Assembly: GCA_024305745.1 (NCBI GenBank)
Contig: JAHRBS010000012.1
Span: 1,431,001-1,495,000 of the forward strand
Source: Polyporus tsugae
Lineage: Eukaryota; Basidiomycota; Agaricomycetes; Polyporales; Polyporaceae
DNA: 64,000 nt
Direction: 5' to 3'
Shown here: positions 54,864-64,000 of the stretch, in pieces
How the letters are laid out: every line of letters begins with the position of its first letter
Numbering within the stretch: the first letter of the stretch is position 1
Made by a program: the position numbers and the translations under genes
The notes under the pieces: model-generated
The model's input: only the letters and a program-made list of their open reading frames with translations
What the model was told of the DNA's origin: nothing
The model's database searches: none

Positions 54864-55872
54864 GCTGAAGGATGAACGCTACGAGATCGAAGTATTGGCG
54901 ATGGCCGGGCGGAAAACAGGGACCAACGCAGCCCACACCGTCTCGCATTTTGACCTGCTAAAGCTGAACCGCAGCACCACTACCGGCAACAACGTTCCTT
55001 CACAAACCCCCTAGCAGTTCAAGGCATAGAACTGCCATGATGGTGCAAACGTATATGCGTCTCGAGGTATTCGAGGGAGACAGACGAGAACGGACGGTTG
55101 CTGCAGCGGGAAGGTGGAAGTGCCATTCTTCTTAACACCGATGTCTGTCAAACGGAAGAGGGCTGGATGATTGCCGACAGGTACCTGAGCACAAGTTAGA
55201 GCATTGGTTTCCAGATTTATCGCATTGCGCAAACGAAACGACCTCATGTCTCCTCGTCCTTCGTTCCCCGTGTTCGGAGTGCGAGTTCTTCAGAGGGCTG
55301 AAGCCTGCACATCCACCTAGGGCACGGCGACGAGGGGAAATAGAATTATCGTGCCCTCTTGTCGCGTCCCTTCTTCACCGAAGCAAAGGTTTGAGTCGGC
55401 TTGCTCATCGGGCCAACGGAAGTCAATCCTTCGTGTGTATTCAAGGAAACTCTATGTCCAATTACGGTAGAAGAGCACATAGGTGAAGGGCCTCATGTCC
55501 TTAATATCTGCACACCGCCAGTGAGTAAATTCCGCACGAAATCGGAAAACAAGCTCAACTCACCAATGCACGAATCGCGACGCACCAACCCAGCGAAAAC
55601 ACAACATACGGGAGGTGCGTATATGCACAGTCTTCGGCTAAGCGAGATGCGTTCGAAAGTCGAACCGTGAGAGGACTCGGAAGACGCGTCGTTAGGCGGA
55701 AATAAACGCGACTGGATGGGGCGCCGGGACACGCCGCTTACTCCAGTTCTCGCCTCGTGTTCCGACCCATCTTTGTTTGACAAGTTACACAATGAACCAC
55801 ACACACTCACCACCGCGCATATTGCCCCCTCCGTCGTTGAGCCCTGTACCCCCACACGACCACGACTGACGA
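54864..55872. other. Intergenic, no supported gene
   Basis: About 1 kb holding the promoter of the coiled-coil gene. The long minus-strand frame 55493-56443 overlaps the plus-strand ORF and has no features, so it is not called. Confidence 0.5.
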
Positions 55873-56340
55873 ATGATGACGATGCACCGGCCGATGCTCT
55901 TCTCCGCCGCCTACAGCGAACAGCTCGAACGGACGCGCCGGGAGTCGCAGCAACAGGCACACGCGCGGCCACAGGTCCTATGGCGACGCGGTTTCCACAG
56001 CGAAGGCGGGCGAGCAGGATGGGGGTACTATCTTGAGCCAGCTCCTTCGAGTTCGGAAAACCAGAGTTCAGCAGGCGAAGACAGCGACAACACCGAGGGG
56101 AGCACGGCAGTGGAGAGTGCAAACATTCACCACGAGCGGGCGGGCAGGCGACGGCGAAGGCACGAGCGTGGTCAGAAGGACGGCGCGTGTGAGAGGTGTC
56201 AGAGGCATGTGGCAGACGCGCACGACCGGAACACGGGTTGCCCTGCACCGGTGGAGAGTTTGACGGTGTCGCACGGTTCGTCGTTGTCGTCCCACCTCCA
56301 CGCTTGCCCACCAACTCTGTCACCCCAGGACGTCGAATAG
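55873..56340 (+). CDS. Hypothetical protein, 155 aa, single exon
   Basis: Uninterrupted plus-strand frame. The N-terminal third (FSAAYSEQLERTRRESQQQA, LWRRGFHSEGGRAGWGYYL) is polar and mixed. The middle is Ser/Glu-rich and acidic. The third quarter has a very basic run (ERAGRRRRRHERGQKDGA) followed by CERCQRH, two Cys and a His close together, which alone is too little for a zinc site. No signal peptide, TM or known domain. A 316-residue frame runs antisense, as GC-rich DNA often allows. It may be a small nuclear protein or no gene at all. Confidence 0.4.
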   Translation: MMTMHRPMLFSAAYSEQLERTRRESQQQAHARPQVLWRRGFHSEGGRAGWGYYLEPAPSSSENQSSAGEDSDNTEGSTAVESANIHHERAGRRRRRHERGQKDGACERCQRHVADAHDRNTGCPAPVESLTVSHGSSLSSHLHACPPTLSPQDVE

Positions 56341-56366
56341 CACGAGCAATTGCAGAACGAGCAACG

Positions 56367-57361
56367 ATGGCGGTCAAGTCGTACACGATGATCTCGCTGT
56401 GGTGCGTTGTTTCCCCTATTAGTACATAGCCCATTATAGGCAATTAGGCAACGCGCGTCGTTCTAACTGAGGGGCTCTGCGACCTTGTCCACAACCCTAG
56501 GTTTTTGCTTACCGCCCCAATCATCTTTTGGGATGCCGGGTATTGTTTCTTCAGGTGAGTTTTCTAGATGCTGCATGGTCAAATGCGATCTTCTAGATCT
56601 CACATTGGCCCGGCTTTTATGGTACTGTCACGTCATGAAGACCCCGCTCGATGGCTGGTGGGGACCTCCACTGGATATGGAGTCCTTACGCACTCTACCA
56701 GGAAGTCGACTATGTACGTGTATGCTCTCATCGATAACGGCGTCCCTGTACCTACCAATCTCCGCTCCAGGTGTACGGTTTGAAGGCCATCCAGGAAAAT
56801 AACGGGTTCACCAATGCTCAATGTACGTACATTGCTTATCTCTACGCCCACGCCCCAAAGACCCATCCCTCTCAAACTCCAGCGGCCCTGAACATCATCG
56901 AAAACTTGATGAACATCGGCTACCTCTACCTCACCCACGTGACAGGCTCACCATTCGCACCCCTCCTCGGGTTCGCCAGCGCTACGATGACCCTCTCCAA
57001 GACCGTCCTCTACTGGCTCCAGGAGTACTACTGCGGCGGTTGTGCGGTTGGCCACAACGACTTCAAGACGCTCTTCCTGTACTGGATCATCCCGAACGGG
57101 TGAGTGGGCCGCCTCCTCCGGTGCTAGTGCCCTGATGGGGAAGCGAGAGAACGTTTCGCTGACGGGAACTTGTGCACGCACCTGTGGATGCCGTACGGGA
57201 TGATGACCGCGCGGGTGTCCGTTTGAATTCCCGAATTCCGAATTCATGCCTCAAGTTTTTGGCTCGTCTTCCCGACCTACATCGTCTGGCGCCTCGGGAG
57301 CGATATCAGCTCGGCGCTTCATCTCGCGAACAGGGCGACGGCGAAGACGAAGAAGCAGTAG
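56367..57361 (+). CDS. Conserved small membrane protein, 178 aa
   Basis: Six exons (56367-56401, 56501-56554, 56641-56713, 56771-56822, 56883-57099, 57256-57361) sum to 179 codons with exact phases. TM segments: LWFLLTAPIIFWDAGYCFFR, then after the conserved loop GGDLHWIWSPYALYQEVDYV a segment NIIENLMNIGYLYLTHV, then PLLGFASATMTLSKTVLYWL and FWLVFPTYIVWRLGSDI. The loop QEYYCGGCAVGHNDFKTLFL lies between the last two. It ends in a basic tail (NRATAKTKKQ) like an ER-retrieval signal. The layout (four TMs with polar residues inside them) recalls the EXPERA/emopamil-binding-protein group and is shared by an uncharacterised fungal family, but that link is tentative. The last intron (156 nt) is long and contains a short in-frame stretch, LWMPYGMM. 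Confidence 0.83.
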
Positions 57362-58908
57362 ATGGCAGCTAGTGTGGCCGTAACCGGCGCATACTGGTGT
57401 CGCTCTGCGACCCTTCTGGGCCCGGACACCAAGGAGGATACCCATCCTACAGTTATACCGACATTGCTATCTCTCACGGATGTACGGATGTATCTATCAC
57501 GAATATTTGCCGCCAGAGGCTCGTGTTAGGAGCTTCGGGTATATATCTTGTTTCCCGCATGCATTGTCAGGCATTGTCATTGGATAGACTCAGCTCGAGG
57601 GTAAAATCCTGGGGCTGCGCCTGGTTGACCCAACCTGGTCGCAGACATGGTGGCCAGGGGTGGCTGCGCAATCGATGCATGCGTGCTACGTCGTGCTGGT
57701 CATTCGGAACAACGTCGGTGGGCGTATGTTTTAGTGCGTCCAAGGATCGTACCCCATTATAAGCGAGGGCTACAACTTAGCTGATGACCGGAGGTGTGGG
57801 CCGCCCTGGCGAGGAACGAGATTGACATCGTAGATGGTCTGAATATTGTTCACAACGCTCAGGTACATCTGGCTGTGATTTTTGGAATAGCGTTCATACT
57901 CCGGCGAGCTTTCCGTCCCGACAGTTGCGGACATTGAAGTTAGATGCATGCCGTCACTGTCATGATTGCAGCGGCAATTGATCAAACTACAGACATGGAG
58001 GATCAAAAGCCCGTTCAAGCGTAAACACGATCCACACCAGGGACGAATCAACGGGGTTTGGGCGACATGTTCGTCATCGTTCCTCTCATATATGACATAC
58101 TGTATGCATTGAACAGCGTATGTCATTTGCTTCCGACTACTGTTGCCTATAAGCTCTGAGAAGCGCAACTGCAGCACTAGTCATCCAGTCGGAGTGGCCC
58201 CGAACCCCTCAAGGCGCGGACCACGGGCCTTAGAGCGGCGACCCCCAAGAAAAACTGCAGACGAAGCAGACCATGCATCAGTAAGTTAGTAGCTCACGGA
58301 ACAAGTATGTTTTGCGCAACATACCCCGCGGCTCCGACTCGTCCGAGTCCGTCCGACTCAGCTGCACCATGACTGGCAGCAGGGAGTATCATGCGCCAAC
58401 CCCCCGAAGCCACAGCGGAGGGCTGATCGCCTCGAAAAGGAGAATGAGCACCTCGTGCGATCCGATCCTACGCCTTCGCGCGCGAAGCCAGTCGTCACTG
58501 CGTCGGCTTCGACCAATGGGATCGACGGCTGGAACGGGCCCTTTGGAACCGCCCTTGTCTGAAACGCAACGTCGTCAGCACGAGTCGCCTCCGACGGTGG
58601 GGAGCCTACCGAGACGGGCAGAAAATGGCAATCGCGCTGCTCCCGCTGGTGCGGCGTGCCAGTGAGACGAGTCATATCATTATCGGTGACCGCATCCACA
58701 GGGCCAGCCCCGGCCATTCCACGGCACTATTTCCCCCGAGCGCGAGTGTGCACGACTCACATTGCAATTTGCAAGCGCGGCAGCTTGGAAAATAGCCGTG
58801 GCTTCGCGAGATAGAGTTGCGTGAGCTCGAGGTGGACGACTACGAGCGCGTCGACCTTTCGGGTAGCCCTTCCCCCGGTGTCCCTTTTGCACGGAATAGG
58901 CTATACTA

Positions 58909-58942
58909 GGATGCCCATACCTGCCAGGATGCCCATACCTGG
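58909..58942. repeat. Short tandem duplication
   Basis: The 19-base unit beginning ggatgcccatacctgcca occurs twice in direct succession, the second copy differing at its end. Confidence 0.75.
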
Positions 58943-61900
58943 CCAATCCTCTACCAGAAGGATGGCACTCAGGCGGTGACTGCCTCCCGGTCCGCCGGAT
59001 CAGCGAGAAGCTCGCAGTTCATTTTGCTGCAAACCCCGCCCGCGGCCGATGCGGTTCGCAAAAACGGTTGCGACCTCTGTTCTGCAGCGCTTCGAGGCGT
59101 CAGTAAATCGCACATCGCCCGCCTAATTCGGACTCAGGAACACTGACCAACGACATGACATGCCCGCAGAATGCCCGGCGGGGGCGTCAGAACTCGCACA
59201 GGGTAGAGCCAGCGATCTTCGCAATCACGTCGCCCTGTTGGTTCGCGCACACGCTCCCCGCCTTGCGTGCTCGGGGGAAGTGAAGAAGTGAGGAACGATG
59301 GGTGCGGAGCGTCCTGGTATGTCTGATTTTCCGCATGCGGCCGCTTCCTTGCACGGCTTATCGTGCGGGTGCAGCAGGATCGCGCACGCACCGGGCTCGC
59401 GTAGTTGGATCCTGCGTGGGTTCTCGCGTTCTCGCCGCGTCGACCGTTCGGCGGACGGAGCGCGAACCGAACAAGTATGTCCCTAGAACAAGCTTATGTT
59501 AGAATAGGTCACGCAAAATCGCGCAAAGCCGAGCACTGGATGCGACGGGGTGGCAATTGCAACATTGACACGCTAAGTAACTCACCGAGACCGAATTCTG
59601 AATTCCCGTCCAAGCTCCGCATCGACCGCGACGAGGCCAGTACGAGGCCACAGGAGTCTTGACCCGCCCGGTATGAACAGAGAAAACGCAACAGGTGGTA
59701 TCCCAGCGTCTTCTGTCTGGTTCATAGCTGCCCTATGCACGAGCACGCATCGCACGTTGGTCGGTCGGGTCAACGTCGCATGAGCAGCTTTACCTCTCAA
59801 TTTCCGCGGGCGTGCACGAAAACCTGTAATCACGCGCGTCAGGGACAACGCAACATATTTGAACGGAGAAGCTCTACGCATCCCAAATTGTGAGAACGAC
59901 GGCGGACCCCAGGAAGACCGCGCCGGTTTCCTGGCGGCGAAGGCGCGTCAGAGACCGCGGCCTGACCACGCTTTTGATCACTTCCTCCATGGACCCCACC
60001 GGCGGAGACATTCTGGAACGAGCAGTAGCGGGCCAGGCAACGACGGAAGGCCATGACGGAGTCGCTGTTGGTTCCCCAAGGCCAAGACGCGGAAATACGG
60101 GCCTCGCAGAAAACCAGAACGCGAGCAAACCCTATAGCCTATAGCCAGCCTGTAGCCCAGCTTGCACGCGTCCGCAGTAGGCTCCCCGCCGTGGGGCCCG
60201 GCAAGCCATAAAGCATAGGTCGCACTGGGGCGCGAAGCATCGGGACCGGGGCAGACATCCGGACGTTGCCAACGCGGGCGCGCCATATTCGGGCGATCGT
60301 CGTCGTGGGGATCGACCCTTTTCAAGTTACAAGCCCTCCGACGCTCCGTCCACAGCGCTACTGAAGTAGACCTTGGACGCGTCCTCCGATCGCAGCGTGG
60401 CTCGCGCGTGCGCGCCACGCCCGACGACGATCCATGGGCATGCACGAGGTAACTTACGAAGTAGTACTTTCGCGCGTCCGGATGTCCGCGTCGTCCGTCC
60501 GTGCTGCCCGGGTGGTCCTCTCGCGTATCGCGCTTGGTACATAGCTAGTTTTGGTCTGGCCCGCCGACGACCTCTTTCTCGAGTCCGTTTTCCCATTCGA
60601 ATACACCGCGTAACGTCCAGTCCAGTCCGCAGCATTTCCGCGATCGAAACGAGCCCTACACGGCCAAAAGCCAATCTGAGTGAGTTTCAAGTTTGATGGG
60701 AAGACGAGGGCCCTTAAGAGCGAAAATCCTGTAACTCTCGTAAAATTCAATTATCAGAAATTCTGATGACAGGGAGCGCGCATTCCAACGTCCGCTTACC
60801 AACAACCGAGATGCTATCAATCCGGCGCCGATGGACTTCAAGTCGACCTTAAAACCCGGGCCCAGCCAAAAGACCAGCCGGGCGGTCGGAAGACTGGACC
60901 GATGGTGGCTCCGGAAGCGAGAATTTCCGAGTTCACACGGTTCGAATTCCGACCAAGAGCGGCCATGCTGGACTTGTCGTTCTCTTCCTTGTTCCCCCAC
61001 CATCGTCTGCCCACCAGTGGATGCTCCCCTTCCGTTCAGCCCTTTGCGAACGGTCGACATTGGCAACCGGTTGCCTTTTTTTTTTTACAGCATACATCAT
61101 GGCGTTCCAAGCTAACTTGGTGGGTGCTTCACAGGTGATCTTCATGTCTTCAAGTGGTGCTGACGTGGCACCAGTTCGACGCCGCGGGGACGTTCGCCAT
61201 TGCCTGACAATTGTAAGTGTTTTTTACTTGCATTGATAGTATTTGAATACTGCAATTGTTATGCCGCTGATAATCTTCCAACAGTGCACTTGTTGCCTCC
61301 CCGTGTTCCGGAAGGACGTTCCAAGAACAGCCCCGTCGACAGCACCGTGACGGCCCCCCGATGTGTCTGACCTCGCGGCGTGGTTCTGCGCAAAGCACGC
61401 ACCTTGGCTCGCAACACTTCTTCCATCGCGGCTGGTCCATTGGGTAGGCACGCGGTCCCTGCCACCAACGTGGTTCTGGCGCTGGATCTGAGCCCATGCC
61501 CATAGGTCCTGGGGTATGGTATGCTCAGCAGTTTTGTCTGTAGTTTGTTTGTAGTTGCTGTTGCTGTAGTCGTAGCGATAATATATTTCTATTTTCCACC
61601 TATGAGCGGCGTGAATGCGAGTGATCTGGCTGGTAGTAAATGTCCCAAATTGGTCCATCTGACTGATTTCTCGGAGCGTGAGACCTCGGTTATCGGAGAT
61701 GCATCATAAGATCAACTTGAGAAATATCGCTCTTAGGTCAGTTTCAAGGGCCCTCAAACGCAATTCACTTAAGATTCCCTTAGCGAAATTCCCAAGAGCA
61801 AAATCCTTAAAGTGACCCTAACATAGCGCTTCCCCCGTGTATGAGCAAGTCAGCACTGGCGCGCACATCAAGAAGGATGGCGTCACCGGCGAGCGCGGAC

Positions 61901-62669
61901 AATATCGCGGGGTTGCAAAATAGCCTTCGGGAGGTGCGAGCTCTCACCTGCTCTCACAAGTCCACTTACATAGCCATTGCAAAGCGTGAATGCGACCGAG
62001 CTGGCGGCTCGCGATAGCCCAGATGGTGGGCTCTCCCTCGCGCGGTACGGTACCATCTGAACGTTAAGTAACCGGCCACATATCGGCGAGACGGTTGTCA
62101 GAGGGTTGCGCCTTCACGTAAAACGCCTGTGAAACACCCCCCGCGACGCGCAGGGGATAGCCGGAAGGCTGATGAGGCGCAGAGGGAGTCTGGGAGATAG
62201 GAGAGAGCATTATGATCATGGTAGGCTAAGGACAGAGATAGGATTCCAATTCATATTGTGAGGCAAGGCGCTAGCTGCCCGACGTACTAATGAATCTGTG
62301 ATGCCGCCCTGGACGTATCGCGTGTACTATGCGTCGCGTCGAGGGGATGGGAGGCGCTGCCGTCACTATCAATTGACGCGACGCGACGAGCTCGAGGGTC
62401 TTGGTCGAGAATATCGCGTCGCGAGCTCATCATATTGTGTGATAAGTGCTTAGTACACGCAGGGCGATCCTGGATCCATGTCAATGTCGGACATTGACAG
62501 GACGCGAAGAGCGTTGCGGCTAAATTTTTGTTGCTGCAGCGCCAGTCGCTGAAACGCGAAGAGCCCATACATATGGACGTCGAGGGTCGAGGACAGCGGC
62601 AAGCCCGAAACCGTACTGCGTGCATCGTACGGCCATGCGCGACCCCGAGGCATATGCATATGAAGCCAA

Positions 62670-62730
62670 AGCTTGAAGGCTAGCTTGAAGCTTGAAGCTC
62701 GAAGCTTAGAGGCTTGAAGGCCACGCTCGA
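62670..62730. repeat. Degenerate GCTTGAAG repeat cluster
   Basis: At least six GCTTGAAG/GCTTAGAG-like octamers in about 60 bases (gcttgaaggctagcttgaag and following). Confidence 0.85.
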
Positions 62731-64000
62731 TAAGGCGTAATGAACGCGCTCAGGAGGGGCCCCAGCAATGCAGCATGGCTTGTTTCTTTAAGAATGGGCC
62801 ACGGGGGCGTCGCACCCCGAGAACTCTCGGACTCGACAAGCCTCGGGGCCCCTCGAGGTACGTCAGCGCGATAAGCAACGCCAGATTGGAAGCCCCTTCG
62901 CCCGATAGGAATGCGGCGTGTATCATGTATCATATCACAGCGCGTTCGAGAGCTCGCTGAACAACTCCGACGTCGGCACACAGGCGGTGCGAAAGGGAGC
63001 GAAGTACGCGACTTGAGTCACCGAGAATGCTCAGCTGGGCTCGAGCGAGAGATTCGGAATCGAGGGTGCTTGCCAGTGTGCGACGCGCTATTGTGTGATT
63101 CATGAACGTGTGCGATGTGCCACTGGTGCTGAGTTGTTGCGCGATCCAGGCGTCCAGGCATCCATCATTCGCCAGGCCGGGAACGTAGCTTGCAACAAAG
63201 AGAGGCGCACCGTGCTATCGCCCGACGGTCCTTTGTTGGAGAATGCATGAATTCTGGGGTTGCGATTCTGAGCGGAGAGAGAAAGGCGCGACTGGCGAGA
63301 ACTCGACGCGCCTGATAGCACATGATGAGCAGGCCGACAAAGAGAGTGTCCGAGTCGGTCGTCATTGCAATATACGCGTTCTAGGCTAGCTAAATGGGGG
63401 TTCATGCGTTAACGTTCATACCTTCATGGAACGCGCAAACGAGGACTGGACCGAGGGGTGGGGCTGCGACTCAGACGATGTAACGCGGACAAGTCGGCGG
63501 AGACGGTGGGCTCCTCCTCCTGAGAGCAGAACCTTGGCGTGCTGCGCTGCATACAGTATTATCGCCGCCGTAGCACCGTACTTACGCCTCGTCGTCACCT
63601 TGTGCGTATTACCTTGTGCTTGGGCCAAACCTTTGCACGCCGCACCCTTCTTGCAAGACGTGACGGCCGAATGTCGTTAGATCTGCAACACGGGCTTGAT
63701 ATAAATAAGGCGGTAGATGTCATACTGTATAATGTATTCAAAACTAGACGCGGGCATCCGGGAATGTACTGTTCATGCAAGCTACCGACACAGGATGCGA
63801 AGATTAGAAACCCAAAGGCGCCAGCCATATGCGAAGTGGATATGTGGGGGATGAGATAGGCGAGAGCGAGCGAGGGGAAGAGAGATAACGACAGGAGATC
63901 ATGCGAGAGACCGAGGATATGCAGAGAGTGCGAGGGATATCGATGCCATGTGGGGGAATAAGAGTAGAGTAGGAGAGAGATGAAGAGAAGGAACGTCTAG

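Larger units (their letters stand above)
57362..64000. other. Gene-poor, repeat-sprinkled terminal region
   Basis: 6.6 kb with only short frames in all six readings and no joined exon series that I can support. It holds small duplications (58909-58942, 62670-62730), GAATTC-rich strings near 57225-57245 and 59590-59605, a T run at 61076-61086, and purine-rich AGAG/GGGA DNA near 63860-63995. It could be decayed transposon sequence or heterochromatic spacer; no terminal repeats or transposase motifs were seen. Confidence 0.5.

Noticed and set aside
55493..56443. 316-residue minus-strand frame
   Set aside because: No domain, Arg/Ser/Cys-rich composition typical of an antisense shadow, and no plausible start context; the overlapping plus-strand ORF is itself only weakly supported.

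Overview
The window is nuclear DNA from a basidiomycete fungus, most likely an Agaricomycete (mushroom, bracket or crust fungus). Almost every gene is cut by many short introns of about 48-70 nt with GT(R)NGT donors and short acceptors. The gene set mixes eukaryotic housekeeping genes (triosephosphate isomerase, phosphomannose isomerase, profilin, 2-oxoglutarate dehydrogenase E1, ATG12, ATG27, a giant BEACH protein) with families typical of basidiomycetes (DUF6533-type membrane proteins, a Ser/Thr-rich GPI-type secreted protein, a DUF6697-like protein). No virus, CRISPR array, rRNA gene or intact transposon was recognised. Gene models were built by hand from reading frame, splice sites and intron phase; where exon lengths sum to whole codons this is stated.

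Layout. 0.4-1.4 kb: triosephosphate isomerase (+). 1.8-5.3 kb: two DUF6533-like membrane-protein genes in tandem (-), the upstream one lacking its N-terminal half. 5.4-6.9 kb: mannose-6-phosphate isomerase (-). 8.4-9.2 kb: a small four-TM protein (-). 10.0-11.2 kb: a class I methyltransferase (-), divergent from a 1,792-residue F-box-like protein (+, 12.2-18.3 kb). 19.0-23.6 kb: two neighbouring genes (-) whose core resembles the N-terminal OB-fold of replication protein A 70 kDa subunit followed by a coiled coil. 24.6-25.2 kb: profilin (-). 25.6-27.5 kb: histidine acid phosphatase/phytase (-). 28.0-35.6 kb: BEACH-WD40 giant (-). 36.6-39.9 kb: 2-oxoglutarate dehydrogenase E1 (-). 40.3-41.1 kb: secreted Ser/Thr-rich GPI-type protein (-). 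42.3-43.9 kb ATG27 (+) and 44.3-45.0 kb ATG12 (-) are convergent. 46.0-48.0 kb: a third DUF6533-type gene (+). 49.2-49.9 kb: DUF5648-type protein (+). 51.3-52.0 kb: a basidiomycete hypothetical (+), convergent with a coiled-coil/DUF6697-like gene (52.4-54.9 kb, -). 55.9 kb: a hypothetical ORF. 56.4-57.4 kb: a conserved small membrane protein (+). 57.4-64 kb: gene-poor DNA with short repeats and no supported gene.

The genes do not form a single pathway or a secondary-metabolite cluster. Local groupings of note are the two autophagy genes ATG27/ATG12, the pair of RPA70N-like OB-fold genes, and the DUF6533 tandem. Membrane traffic is over-represented (BEACH protein, ATG27, ATG12, profilin), but this may be chance.
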